Part shown: one piece after another, positions 34,476 to 43,495 of the stretch | Layout of the letters: each line of letters opens with the position of its first letter | How positions within the stretch are numbered: position 1 is the first letter of the stretch | Source: Halieaceae bacterium UBA5085 | GTDB taxonomy: Bacteria; Pseudomonadota; Gammaproteobacteria; Pseudomonadales; Halieaceae | Assembly: GCA_002414665.1 (NCBI GenBank) | Contig: DIAF01000040.1 | Coordinates: forward strand, 1-59,814 | Reading direction: 5' to 3' | DNA length: 59,814 nucleotides | Notes under the pieces: generated by a model | The model's input: the letters and a program-made list of their open reading frames with translations, nothing else | What the model was told of the DNA's origin: nothing | Databases searched by the model: none | Translations under genes and position numbers: made by a program

Positions 34476-35521
34476 CAGGCGTGGCCTCCCTGGCTCATCA
34501 TCTGGGTAAAATCGACAAACTCCTTCATCTTTTCCCGCGCCTGCCCTGTCGCGATCAGGTCCTCAGCCAGCGCCACGCCATCGGCGATGGTCGCCGCCAG
34601 GCCACTGACATAGATGGTGGCGCCCGCATTCAGGGCAATCATTGCAGCGGCCTTGCGCGCCGCAGGCGTATCCCGACCCGCCAGCGCGGCGCGAATCAGC
34701 GCCGCCGACGCCTCGACACTGCCTACCGACAGCCCCTCAAGGTCCTGACGCTCCATCCCGAAATCCTCGGGCGCAATGCGGTAGCTGGCGATATTGCCGC
34801 GGCATAGTTCGGCCACTTCCGTGCTGCCGCTCAAGGTGATTTCATCCAGACCGCCTTCTCCGTGCACAACCAGGGCATGCTCACTGCCAAGCAGCTTCAG
34901 CACCTCCGCGAGAGGGCGGCACAATGCCGGGTCAAACACGCCAATCACCTGGCGGCGCACACCGGCCGGGTTGGTCAGGGGACCCAGCACATTGAACAGC
35001 GTGCGCATGCCCAGCTCGCGACGCGGGCCGATCGCATGGCGCATGGCGGCGTGGTGTGCCGGGGCGAACATGAACCCCAGGCCGACACTGTCAATCGCCC
35101 GCGCCACCTGTGCCGGCGTCAGGTCCAGCGGCACCCCGAGATGCTCCAGCAGGTCGGAGCTGCCTGATGTGCTGGAGACGGAGCGGTTGCCGTGCTTCGC
35201 GACCTGCGCGCCGGCCGCCGCGACGACAAAGGTGGCCGCCGTCGACACATTGAACAGGTTGGCGCCGTCCCCGCCGGTGCCCACGAGGTCGACCAGGTGC
35301 TCGCCGGAGACCTGCACCGGCGTCGCCAGCTCGCGCATCACCTGCGCCGCACCCGCGATCTCTTCCGTGCTTTCCCCTTTCATGCGCAGGGCCACCAACA
35401 GCCCGCCAATCTGGGCATCGGTCGCAGCACCGGACATGACCAGCCGCATGACCTGCGCCATTTCGTCGCGAGTGAGTGACTGGTGATCCACCAGACGGGC
35501 AAGGGCATCCTGCAGGGTCAT
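34475..35521 (-). CDS. trpD: Anthranilate phosphoribosyltransferase
   Basis: 348 aa. It transfers phosphoribose from PRPP to anthranilate. Motifs: VGTGGDGANLFNVSTAA (PRPP loop), AKHGNRSVSSTSGSSDLLE, FMFAPAHHAAMRH, RTLFNVLGPLTNPA and HGEGGLDEI. Start and stop each overlap the neighbouring trp gene by one base, so trpG-trpD-trpC should be translated as a coupled unit. Confidence 0.97.
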   Translation of the reverse strand: MTLQDALARLVDHQSLTRDEMAQVMRLVMSGAATDAQIGGLLVALRMKGESTEEIAGAAQVMRELATPVQVSGEHLVDLVGTGGDGANLFNVSTAATFVVAAAGAQVAKHGNRSVSSTSGSSDLLEHLGVPLDLTPAQVARAIDSVGLGFMFAPAHHAAMRHAIGPRRELGMRTLFNVLGPLTNPAGVRRQVIGVFDPALCRPLAEVLKLLGSEHALVVHGEGGLDEITLSGSTEVAELCRGNIASYRIAPEDFGMERQDLEGLSVGSVEASAALIRAALAGRDTPAARKAAAMIALNAGATIYVSGLAATIADGVALAEDLIATGQAREKMKEFVDFTQMMSQGGHA

Positions 35522-36114
35522 CAGCGGGCCTCCTGTTGCAGAAAGTTGCGCAGCAGGTCGTGGCCATGCGCGGTAAGAATCGACTCGGGATGAAACTGTA
35601 CCCCTTCCACCGCCAGCTCCCGGTGTCGCAGCCCCATGATCTCATCCATCTCGCCGTCAGCGGTTTCCGTCCAGGCAGTGATTTCCAGACAGCCCGGCAA
35701 TCCCTCCCGAGCGACTACCAGGCTGTGGTATCGCGTCGCCTCAAAGGGCTGACTGAGGCCGCGGAACACGCCCTGGCCGCGGTGGTGAATCAATGACGTC
35801 TTGCCGTGCATCACCTGCCGCGCGCGCACCACCTGCCCGCCGTAGACCTGCCCGAGGCTCTGCATGCCGAGGCAGACGCCGAGGATAGGCAGCTGGCCGG
35901 CATAGGTGCGGATCACGTCCATGGAGATGCCGGCCTCGTTGGGCGTGCAAGGGCCGGGAGAGATAACGATCTTGCGAGGGGCGATGGTGGCGATATCGGC
36001 AACGCCAATTTCATCGTTGCGCACCACCTGCACCTCGGCACCCAGTTCACCCAGATACTGCACGATATTCCAGGTGAAGGAATCGTAGTTATCGATCATC
36101 AATATGTCAGGCAT
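35521..36114 (-). CDS. trpG: Anthranilate synthase component II (glutamine amidotransferase)
   Basis: 197 aa class I amidotransferase that feeds ammonia to TrpE. The catalytic triad is C81 (GVCLGMQSLG), H175 and E177 (VQFHPES). NYDSFTWNIVQYLGELGAEV opens the protein. It may also serve PabB in folate synthesis, as dual-use TrpG/PabA proteins do. ATG 36114 has AGGGA just upstream. The 95 nt between it and the methyltransferase stop shows no gene. Confidence 0.95.
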   Translation of the reverse strand: MPDILMIDNYDSFTWNIVQYLGELGAEVQVVRNDEIGVADIATIAPRKIVISPGPCTPNEAGISMDVIRTYAGQLPILGVCLGMQSLGQVYGGQVVRARQVMHGKTSLIHHRGQGVFRGLSQPFEATRYHSLVVAREGLPGCLEITAWTETADGEMDEIMGLRHRELAVEGVQFHPESILTAHGHDLLRNFLQQEAR

Positions 36115-36209
36115 GGTGGTCCCTTGCAGCGTGGGGCGTGAGTTTACCATGCCTCAGGGCCTTGCGAGAGAGGAGGCCTGCAGCAACTTCAAGCTGCCTG
36201 CGGGCTGGG

Positions 36210-37097
36210 CTAGCACTCCCGGGGCTTTTCCAGCACCAGTACATCCTGGAAAAACGGGCCCGGCACTTCTTTCCAGTTTCCGCGATAGTGGGCGGCGAGC
36301 CGCAGCTGACTGGCCTCCAGCAGGCTCGCCAGGCCCGCCGGCGTCACGGCGATGGCCTCCTCCGGCACCTGCGCCCAGCCGGGGCACAACCACTCGGATG
36401 AGCCGTAAGCAGGCTGGTCGAACACCCAGCGCTGCAGCGGCGTGGCGTGAAAGCGCGCGGCCTTGCCCGCAGCGCGCGGCAACGTGGCGTGATAATCCTG
36501 ATCCAGCAGAAACACTGTCACCAGCGCCTTGCCGCCGGGCTCCAGCACCCGTGCCAGCTCCGCCATATAAAAACGGGCGTCCCGTTCATTGAAATGTGTC
36601 CACACCGATAGTGCAGTCACCAGCTGCTGCCCTGCATCGGCGACTGGCCAGGGGGTTCCTGCTGCTGTCTGGTCGGGCGCGTAGAACGGATTGGCGGTAT
36701 CCAGGTGCAGGAACCGGAAGTGCTCATCCCGGTAGTGCTGGCGACAGAATGCAAGCTGCTCGGCTGCCACATCCAGACCGGTGTAACAGCCGCCGCGACC
36801 CAGGAAAGGTTCGCAGGCAATGGCCAGCAGGCCGGCACCACAACCGGCATCCAGCACACGCAGATCTTCCCGCCAGCCGATATGCTGGCCAATAAGCGTC
36901 TGGAAGATGCCTATGACGTGGGCCCACTCGGCATAGGCGTACTTGCCGCCGCGCCGCCGTTTCTCACCGGGTATCAGCCGCAGGTTGCGGGTGCGCAGCA
37001 CGCGCGCCTGGTCTTCCGGCAGGTACAGTTCATCGAGCAGCGCGTAGGGGTGTTCGCAATGCGCCAGCAGAGCCTGCAGCTGCTCGTGCACGTTCAC
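36210..37097 (-). CDS. Class I SAM-dependent methyltransferase, substrate unknown
   Basis: 295 aa. SAM motif I is VLDAGCGAGLLAIACEPFLG (81-100), motif II GLDV, and the post-motif region ARVLEPGGKALVTVFLLDQD matches class I enzymes. The N-terminus has an arginine/lysine-rich block (TRNLRLIPGEKRRRGGKYAY). GTG 37097 overlaps the trpE stop as GTGA, so it is coupled to trpE, while trpG is displaced by it. It is not a known tryptophan enzyme. The substrate could be a small molecule or a lipid/quinone intermediate; nothing in the sequence decides. Confidence 0.8.
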   Translation of the reverse strand: MNVHEQLQALLAHCEHPYALLDELYLPEDQARVLRTRNLRLIPGEKRRRGGKYAYAEWAHVIGIFQTLIGQHIGWREDLRVLDAGCGAGLLAIACEPFLGRGGCYTGLDVAAEQLAFCRQHYRDEHFRFLHLDTANPFYAPDQTAAGTPWPVADAGQQLVTALSVWTHFNERDARFYMAELARVLEPGGKALVTVFLLDQDYHATLPRAAGKAARFHATPLQRWVFDQPAYGSSEWLCPGWAQVPEEAIAVTPAGLASLLEASQLRLAAHYRGNWKEVPGPFFQDVLVLEKPREC

Positions 37098-38584
37098 GCC
37101 GAGTCGAGCCCGGCCAGCACCATGGACGCCGCGCGGAACATGGCGCGCGCCTTGTTGTGGGTTTCCTTCCACTCCAGACGCGGCACCGAGTCGGCGACCA
37201 CGCCGGCGCCCACCTGGATATACAGCTTGCCGTCCTTGATCACCGCGGTGCGAATGGCGATGGCCGTGTCCATCTCGCCGGCCCAGGACAGATACCCTAC
37301 CGCGCCGCCATAGACGCCGCGCTTCACCGGCTCCAGTTCGTCAATGATTTCCATCGCCCGTATTTTGGGCGCACCGCTCAGGGTGCCGGCCGGCAGGGTG
37401 GCCCGCAACACGTCGATCGCCGACTTGCCAGGCTGCAACTGGCCACAGACATTGGACACGATGTGCATCACGTGGGAATACCGTTCCACTGCCATCTTGT
37501 CGCTGAGGGTGACGGAGCCGATACGCGCAATGCGACCGATATCATTGCGCCCCAGGTCGATGAGCATGAGGTGCTCGGCGATTTCCTTGGGGTCCGCGAG
37601 CAATTCAGCCTCCAGCGCCTTGTCCTCGGCGTCGCTGTAGCCGCGCCGGCGCGTGCCAGCCAGCGGGCGCACGGTAACTTCGTTGTTCTGCAGACGGGCG
37701 AGGATCTCCGGGGACGACCCCACGATATGGAAGTCACCGAGATCCAGATAGTACATATAGGGTGAAGGGTTCAGGTTGCGCAGCGCCCGGTACAGGTTCA
37801 GGGGCGGTGCGCTGAACGGCACCTGGAGGCGCTGCGAGGGCACCACCTGCATCACATCCCCGGCCAGCACATAGTCTTTGATGCGCTCCACGACCCGGGC
37901 GAAGCCCGCTTCGTCGAAATGCGATGTGGCTGAGGCCTCCAGCGCATCGCTGTCGGCACCGGCCAGCGCCACATCCGGTAACGGCGGCATGGGTTCACGC
38001 AGTTTCAGGGTGAGCTCGCTCAGGCGCTCCCGCGCCTCCTGCAGCGCGCCGGGCCGCTGCGGATCGGCGTTGATGATCAGGCGGATGGTGCCGGACAGAT
38101 TGTCGAACACCAGCACCTCTTCCGACACCATGAGGAGGATATCGGGGTTTCCGAGCTCATCCCGGGGGGCGCCAGCGCGTAACCGGGGCTCAACGTAGCG
38201 CACCGTGTCATACCCGAAGTAACCCACCAGCCCGCCGTGGAATACCGGCAGGCCGGCATCCGGTGCGCTGCGATAGCGCTGCTGAAAGGCCTCGACGTAC
38301 TGCAGCGGGTCCGCGACCTCGGCCTGCTCGACCACAGCGCCATCCACCAGCACCTCGACACGGTTGCCGAACACGCGCAACAGCGTGCGGCAGGGCAGGC
38401 CAATGATCGAATAGCGCCCCCATTTTTCGCCGCCCTGCACGGACTCGAAAAAGTAGGAGAAGGCCCCTTCACCCAGCTTGCGATAGGTGCTGACCGGGGT
38501 TTCGAGATCCGCCAGTACCTCGGTACTGACCGGGATGCGATTATAACCCTGCGCCGCGAGAGCGCTGAATTCTGCCTCGTTCAT
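37094..38584 (-). CDS. trpE: Anthranilate synthase component I
   Basis: 496 aa chorismate-using enzyme. It has the N-terminal feedback-site region ETPVSTYRKL and SYFFESVQGGEKWGRYSIIG, and the C-terminal catalytic blocks DVMQVVPSQRLQ, FHIVGSSPEIL, PLAGTRRRGYSDAEDKALE, DLGRNDIGRIARIGSV and GTLSGAPKIRAMEIIDELE. It overlaps rpe upstream (ATGA) and the methyltransferase downstream (GTGA). No Trp leader peptide or attenuator is possible directly before it because rpe abuts. Confidence 0.97.
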   Translation of the reverse strand: MNEAEFSALAAQGYNRIPVSTEVLADLETPVSTYRKLGEGAFSYFFESVQGGEKWGRYSIIGLPCRTLLRVFGNRVEVLVDGAVVEQAEVADPLQYVEAFQQRYRSAPDAGLPVFHGGLVGYFGYDTVRYVEPRLRAGAPRDELGNPDILLMVSEEVLVFDNLSGTIRLIINADPQRPGALQEARERLSELTLKLREPMPPLPDVALAGADSDALEASATSHFDEAGFARVVERIKDYVLAGDVMQVVPSQRLQVPFSAPPLNLYRALRNLNPSPYMYYLDLGDFHIVGSSPEILARLQNNEVTVRPLAGTRRRGYSDAEDKALEAELLADPKEIAEHLMLIDLGRNDIGRIARIGSVTLSDKMAVERYSHVMHIVSNVCGQLQPGKSAIDVLRATLPAGTLSGAPKIRAMEIIDELEPVKRGVYGGAVGYLSWAGEMDTAIAIRTAVIKDGKLYIQVGAGVVADSVPRLEWKETHNKARAMFRAASMVLAGLDSA

Positions 38585-39261
38585 CGGGGCTGTTGCACCT
38601 CCGCCAGCGCCGCCCGCATTTCCGCAATCACGGCGCGGTAGTCGGGTGCATTGAAAATGGCCGAGCCGGCCACGAAGGTGTCGGCGCCCGCCGCCGCAAT
38701 ATCCGCGATATTCCCCGCGGTGACACCGCCGTCGATTTCCAGCCGGATGTCATGCCCCGAGGCGTCTATCAGGGCACGCGCCTCGCGCAGTTTATCCAGC
38801 GTCGCCGGGATGAAGGATTGGCCGCCAAAGCCCGGGTTCACCGACATCAGCAACACCATATCCACCTTGTCCATCACGTAGCGCAGCGCCTCAAGCCCGG
38901 CGTGCGGGTTGAACACGAGCCCGCTCTTGCAGCCGGCATCACGGATCATCTGCAGGGATCGATCGACATGGGTCGACGCATCAGGATGGAAGGTAATATA
39001 GCTGGCGCCGGCCTCGGCGAAGTCACCGATCAGCCTGTCCACCGGGCTGACCATCAGGTGCACATCTATCGGCGCCGTGACACCGTGCTTGCGCAGTGCC
39101 TTGCACACCATCGGGCCAATGGTGAGGTTCGGCACGTAGTGGTTGTCCATCACGTCGAAGTGCACCACATCGGCGCCAGCGGCCAGCACGGCATCCACCT
39201 CTTCGCCGAGACGGGCAAAATTCGCCGACAGGATAGAGGGTGCAATCAGGTAATCGGCCAT
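38581..39261 (-). CDS. rpe: Ribulose-phosphate 3-epimerase
   Basis: 226 aa TIM-barrel enzyme of the pentose phosphate pathway. Motifs: APSILSANFARLGEEV, VHFDVMDNHYVPNLTIGP, DVHLMVSPVD, VLLMSVNPGFGGQ and LEIDGGVTAGN. GGAG precedes the ATG. In Pseudomonas gph lies between rpe and trpE; here rpe and trpE overlap directly by 4 nt. The 55-nt gap to the murU stop may hold a promoter that I could not fix. Confidence 0.97.
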   Translation of the reverse strand: MADYLIAPSILSANFARLGEEVDAVLAAGADVVHFDVMDNHYVPNLTIGPMVCKALRKHGVTAPIDVHLMVSPVDRLIGDFAEAGASYITFHPDASTHVDRSLQMIRDAGCKSGLVFNPHAGLEALRYVMDKVDMVLLMSVNPGFGGQSFIPATLDKLREARALIDASGHDIRLEIDGGVTAGNIADIAAAGADTFVAGSAIFNAPDYRAVIAEMRAALAEVQQPR

Positions 39262-39316
39262 GCGCTGGCTCCGGAAACTGGACAGGCGGCTATTCTAGCG
39301 GCTAAGTGCCGTCAGA

Positions 39317-40012
39317 TCATCCTGTGCTGTGCGCGGCGGCACTGAGCCGTGCATCCAGCGCCTGCAGGCGCTCAGGCGTACCGACATCGGCCCAGGCGCC
39401 GGTGAAGTGCTCGCCCGACAGCCGGCCGGCGGCTATCGCGGCATCCAGCAGCGGTCGCAGGGGCAACTTCCCCGGCGCCATCCCGGCGAAAAAGCCGGCG
39501 CTGAACACCCCGATACCTGCGTAGGTCAACCCCGTGGCCGTGGCTGCCCGGGCGACCACACGGCCGCTGTCTGTCAGCTGAAAATCGCCCAGCGGGTGTT
39601 GCGGTGGGTTGTCGACCAGCACCAGGTGCGCGGCACCGTCCGGCAGCTGGGCGTGTGCGAGCAGTCGCTGCAGGGGGTATTCGGTCCACACATCACCATT
39701 CACCACCAGAAACGGGGCGTTGCCCAGCAGCGGCAGTGCGCGCTGGATACCACCCGCCGTCTCCAGCGGCTCTGGCTCCCGGGAATAGCGGATGCGCACG
39801 CCCCAGCGCTGGCCGTCACCACACCAGTCGACGATCTGCTGTCCCAGATGCGCGACATTGATCACCAGGTCGTCCAGCCCGAGCGCTGCCAGGGCCTCAA
39901 TGTGCCAGGCAATCAACGGCCGCCCACCCGCCTGCAGCAGCGGTTTGGGAGTATGCTCCGTGAGCGGCCGCATGCGCTCGCCGAACCCCGCAGCCAGAAT
40001 CATGACTTTCAC
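39317..40012 (-). CDS. murU: N-acetylmuramate alpha-1-phosphate uridylyltransferase
   Basis: 231 aa nucleotidyltransferase. The N-terminal signature is MILAAGFGERMRPLTEHTPKPLL, the metal-site segment FLVVNGDVWTEYPL, and the C-terminal EHFTGAWADVGTPERL. It converts MurNAc-1-phosphate and UTP to UDP-MurNAc in the fosfomycin-insensitive recycling route described in Pseudomonas. GTG 40012 overlaps the amgK stop (GTGA), a strong sign of joint function. General sugar-1-phosphate transferase activity is the alternative. Confidence 0.9.
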   Translation of the reverse strand: MKVMILAAGFGERMRPLTEHTPKPLLQAGGRPLIAWHIEALAALGLDDLVINVAHLGQQIVDWCGDGQRWGVRIRYSREPEPLETAGGIQRALPLLGNAPFLVVNGDVWTEYPLQRLLAHAQLPDGAAHLVLVDNPPQHPLGDFQLTDSGRVVARAATATGLTYAGIGVFSAGFFAGMAPGKLPLRPLLDAAIAAGRLSGEHFTGAWADVGTPERLQALDARLSAAAHSTG

Positions 40013-41037
40013 ACGCGACTCCAGGACTGGCGGTGGATAACCGGCAGCACGCGCTGGTCAAACCAGCCCGCTATCGCATCGAGCGCCGGATGTTGCCCGG
40101 CATACAGGGCAAACACCTCCTGCACATACTCCAGCACCCGCGGCAGGTCCTGCAGATAGTCGGTTTTCCCGTCGCGCAGCGCCAGCCGTGCAAAGGTGCC
40201 CAGCACCTTGAGGTGCCGCTGCAGGCCCATCCAGTCGAACCAGCGCAGGAAAGTGGCGTCATCGAGCGCCGGCAGGTGGCCAGAGGCCGCCAGTGCATCA
40301 CGGTAACCGAGCGCCCATCCTGCAACCCGGTCCCGCGGCCAACGCACGTAGCAGTCTTTCAGCAGGGAGACTGCGTCGTAAGTGGCAGGCCCAAACACTG
40401 CATCCTGAAAGTCGATCACGGCGAGTTGCCCGTCAGCCATGCACATGAGGTTGCGGCTGTGGAAGTCGCGGTGCACCAGCACCCGGGGCTGGGCCAGGGC
40501 ATTTGCAACGAGCAGCCTGTCCAGCTCCGCCAACGCGGCGCGCTCGTCATCCGAGAGCGCGAGGCCGAGCAGCGCGCCCAGGAACCACTCGGGAAAACGG
40601 GCCAGCTCCTCGCCCAGCAATCGCGCATCATACGCGGGCAGCGCAACGGCTTCGGCGGGCAGGCCTGCCATGCGCTGCTGCAATGCGAGGGCCTGTCGAT
40701 ACCAGCTATCGGCGGAGTCCGCGGTCAGCCGATCCAGCAGCAGGCCGTCACCGAGGTCCTCCAGCAACAGGTATCCCTGCTCCAGGTCCGCCGCGAGCAG
40801 CGCCGGCACGCGCACGCCGCCGGCCTCCAGGCAGGCACGAACGGCCAGGAACTCGCGGTTTTTCTGCGAGGCCGGTGGCGAGTCCACAGCAATATAGCAG
40901 TGATCCCGCGTGCGCAACCGGAAGTAGCGACGCTGGCTGGCATCTCCCGCCAGCGGGTGCAGAGTGGCCGCCTGATCAGGTTTGGCTGACAGCGCCTGCA
41001 TGGCCCAGGAAAGCAGGTCGACTGGCGGTAAGGGCAT
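40009..41037 (-). CDS. amgK: N-acetylmuramate/N-acetylglucosamine kinase AmgK
   Basis: 342 aa aminoglycoside-phosphotransferase fold. The kinase loop is LVHRDFHSRNLMCMADG and the metal motif is VIDFQDAVFGPATYD. AmgK phosphorylates MurNAc at C1 for MurU. With anmK at 3464 and murU downstream, most of the AnmK-MupP-AmgK-MurU salvage path is in this window; mupP is not. GGGAG precedes the ATG. It is divergent from lptD, as in Pseudomonas. Confidence 0.92.
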   Translation of the reverse strand: MPLPPVDLLSWAMQALSAKPDQAATLHPLAGDASQRRYFRLRTRDHCYIAVDSPPASQKNREFLAVRACLEAGGVRVPALLAADLEQGYLLLEDLGDGLLLDRLTADSADSWYRQALALQQRMAGLPAEAVALPAYDARLLGEELARFPEWFLGALLGLALSDDERAALAELDRLLVANALAQPRVLVHRDFHSRNLMCMADGQLAVIDFQDAVFGPATYDAVSLLKDCYVRWPRDRVAGWALGYRDALAASGHLPALDDATFLRWFDWMGLQRHLKVLGTFARLALRDGKTDYLQDLPRVLEYVQEVFALYAGQHPALDAIAGWFDQRVLPVIHRQSWSRV

Positions 41038-41063
41038 TGGAAGCTCCCGCTACGAAAAAGACC

Positions 41064-41092
41064 CGGACAAGCCGGGGGCGATGCATTATCAT
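41064..41092 (+). promoter_or_regulatory. lptD promoter
   Basis: CGGACA (41064-41069) and TATCAT (41087-41092) are spaced 17 bp, with start near 41099. This rules out an in-frame ATG at 41081 and favours 41111. No clear sigma-E GAACTT/TCTRA pair was seen, although lptD is often sigma-E controlled. Confidence 0.5.
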
Positions 41093-41110
41093 CCCGTTTT
41101 ACACCAAAAA

Positions 41111-43495
41111 ATGCACCTAAACCTGATGACCCCGCGCCCGCACAGCCCCGACCACCCCCGGTTGCGCCACTTCGCCATCGCCCTGAGCCTCAGCGCCCTG
41201 TGCTCCCTGCAGACTGTGGCTGATGATGCGGCACAGCTGGACTGGGTTCCCACCTCGGCGACGCCCGAGGACCAGCGCGACCCTCAATGCCTGCGATGCG
41301 GCGGCCACTACGTCGACCCGCTGGCGGAATCAGACCCGGCAGACACCCCCGAAACGTCAGACATTCGAGCCCGCGCTACTGAGTCCGAACTGCAGGGTGA
41401 CGATGTCTACCTGCGCGGCGGTGTGACCGTCGACCAGGGCTATCGGCAGCTGCGCGGCGAGGACGGCTATTTCGACCGTGCCGAGCGCGAGGGCACAGTC
41501 AGCGGCGGCATTACCCTGCGCGAGCCTGGCGTCCTGTTGCGCGGGGAAGAGGCGCGCTACTCGGCCAACAACGGCGAGGCCAGTATCCGCGACAGCGAAT
41601 TCGTCCTGCACCAACAACACCTGCATGGCAGCGCGGCGCAACTGCGCCGCGCCGCGGATGGCACGCTGTTCATTCAGGACGGGCGTTTATCCTACTGTGC
41701 CCCGGACGACGAAGAGTGGGCGATGCGTGCCGACAGCATCAAGCTGGACCTCGAGGAAGGACTGGGTACGGCAACCGGCGCCAAACTCGACGTCGCCGGC
41801 GTGCCGGTGCTCTACCTGCCCTGGGTGCGCTTTCCGCTGGACGACCGGCGTCGCACTGGCCTGCTGTGGCCCGACATCAGCTCCGACACCAATGGTGGAC
41901 TGGACCTCGCCGTACCGGTGTATTTCAACCTGGCACCCAACTACGATGCGCTGTATACCCCGCGCTACATCCAGGAGCGCGGACTGAACCACGAGCTTGA
42001 AACACGCTACCTGAACCGCAACACCGGGTTCTGGTCGGTTGGCGGCACCTGGATGGGCAGTGATGATCGCTACGCACGCGAACGCCCGGACGCCGGGGAC
42101 GATTCGCGCTGGCTCGCCAACGTGCGCCACAACGGACTGTTCGAGCAGCGCTGGCGCTCGCGTATTGACTACTCCCGGGTCAGTGACGTGGACTATTTCA
42201 AGGACCTCAATACGTCGAACCTCGACACCAAACGCCAGACCAGCCTGCTGCAGCTCGGCACCCTCGACTATCTGGGGGACCAGTGGCTTGTGGGTCTGGA
42301 GCTGCAGGAGTTCCAGTCACTCGCCGACGACCTCGACAACGACTACCAGAAACTGCCGCAGATCACGGCACGTTACCGGGCCGAGAATACGCCGTTCACG
42401 ATCGCCCCGCTGTTCCTGTCGCAGTATTCGTATTTCGACTCCAACGAAGATGTCGTCACCGGTCAGCGCATGTATCTCGAGGGCGGCGCCAGTTACCCCA
42501 TGCTGTGGCAGTACGGCTTTCTCAACTCCACCGCCAAATACCGCTATCTCGAGTATGCACTGAATGACAACGGCGAATTGGGTGATGACAGCCCGTCGGC
42601 GGGCTCGGCGCTGGCCAGCCTGGATGGCGGGCTGTTCTTCGAACGCGCCACCAGCCTTGCAGGGAAGCCGCTACTACAAACGCTGGAACCTCGCGCCTAT
42701 TACCTGATCAGTGAATATGATGACCAGTCGACGCAGCCCGACTTCGACAGCGCCGAACTGACCTTCACCTACAACCAGCTGTTTCGCGATACGCGTTTCT
42801 CCGGTCGGGACCGTCTGGACGATGCCAACCGCCTGTCTCTGGGCTTGACCACACGCTATATAAGCGCCGAGGACGGGCGCGAGTATCTCAGCGCCAGCGT
42901 CGGGCAGATTTTCTACCTGCGCGACCGGCGCGTACGACTGAACCCCGACGACGCGGCGCTGGAGCAGTCGAGCTCCGAAATGGCGGGAGAAGTCACCTTC
43001 ACCCCCAACAAGCGCCTGAGCCTGCGCAACAGCCTGGTCTGGGACCCGGACAGCGGCAACATGAACGCCGGCAGCGCCTATGCCAGTTACCGTCGCTCTG
43101 ACAACGCGGTATTCAACGTGGGCTACTCCTATCGACGCCCGGTCACCCTGGTCGATAGCGATACGGTCACCGAGCAGGCCCACCTGTCCGCTTATTACCC
43201 GGTGAACAACCGCTGGAGCGTATTCGGCGCCGTCAACTTCAGCGTCGAGGGCAGTACCAGCGTGGAAGATATGTTCGGAATCGAATACGATAGCTGCTGC
43301 TGGCGCGTACGCCTGCTGCATCTGCGCTACATCGATACGACGTCGGGACAAGACCCGGACTTTACGGATCCCAACCTGGAACGTCGTTACTCCACACAGG
43401 TCCAGGTCCTGCTGAAGGGCATGGGCGGCTTTGGCAGCCGGGTCACCGACCTGCTTGAAGACATGATTCGAGGTTTTGACGAACGTGACTATTAA
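41111..43495 (+). CDS. lptD: LPS-assembly outer-membrane protein LptD
   Basis: About 794 aa. It has a signal peptide (HFAIALSLSALCSLQTVA), a periplasmic OstA/beta-jellyroll domain (about 85-220) and a 26-strand barrel. It inserts LPS into the outer leaflet together with LptE. Cysteines for the disulfide switch are C60 and C63 (QCLRCGG), C196 (RLSYCAPDDEEW) and the CC pair near 729-730 (YDSCCWRV). The N-terminal site is a CxxC rather than a single Cys. Start ATG 41111 or 41126 cannot be separated; neither has a Shine-Dalgarno. surA follows with an 11-nt overlap. Confidence 0.94.
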   Translation: MHLNLMTPRPHSPDHPRLRHFAIALSLSALCSLQTVADDAAQLDWVPTSATPEDQRDPQCLRCGGHYVDPLAESDPADTPETSDIRARATESELQGDDVYLRGGVTVDQGYRQLRGEDGYFDRAEREGTVSGGITLREPGVLLRGEEARYSANNGEASIRDSEFVLHQQHLHGSAAQLRRAADGTLFIQDGRLSYCAPDDEEWAMRADSIKLDLEEGLGTATGAKLDVAGVPVLYLPWVRFPLDDRRRTGLLWPDISSDTNGGLDLAVPVYFNLAPNYDALYTPRYIQERGLNHELETRYLNRNTGFWSVGGTWMGSDDRYARERPDAGDDSRWLANVRHNGLFEQRWRSRIDYSRVSDVDYFKDLNTSNLDTKRQTSLLQLGTLDYLGDQWLVGLELQEFQSLADDLDNDYQKLPQITARYRAENTPFTIAPLFLSQYSYFDSNEDVVTGQRMYLEGGASYPMLWQYGFLNSTAKYRYLEYALNDNGELGDDSPSAGSALASLDGGLFFERATSLAGKPLLQTLEPRAYYLISEYDDQSTQPDFDSAELTFTYNQLFRDTRFSGRDRLDDANRLSLGLTTRYISAEDGREYLSASVGQIFYLRDRRVRLNPDDAALEQSSSEMAGEVTFTPNKRLSLRNSLVWDPDSGNMNAGSAYASYRRSDNAVFNVGYSYRRPVTLVDSDTVTEQAHLSAYYPVNNRWSVFGAVNFSVEGSTSVEDMFGIEYDSCCWRVRLLHLRYIDTTSGQDPDFTDPNLERRYSTQVQVLLKGMGGFGSRVTDLLEDMIRGFDERDY

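Noticed and set aside
38585..39316. trp attenuator or leader peptide
   Set aside because: trpE overlaps rpe by 4 nt, so there is no leader; no Trp-rich short frame is seen in the rpe upstream gap.
41081..41110. Upstream ATG at 41081 as the lptD start
   Set aside because: It overlaps the predicted -10 TATCAT at 41087-41092, so it would not be in the mRNA.
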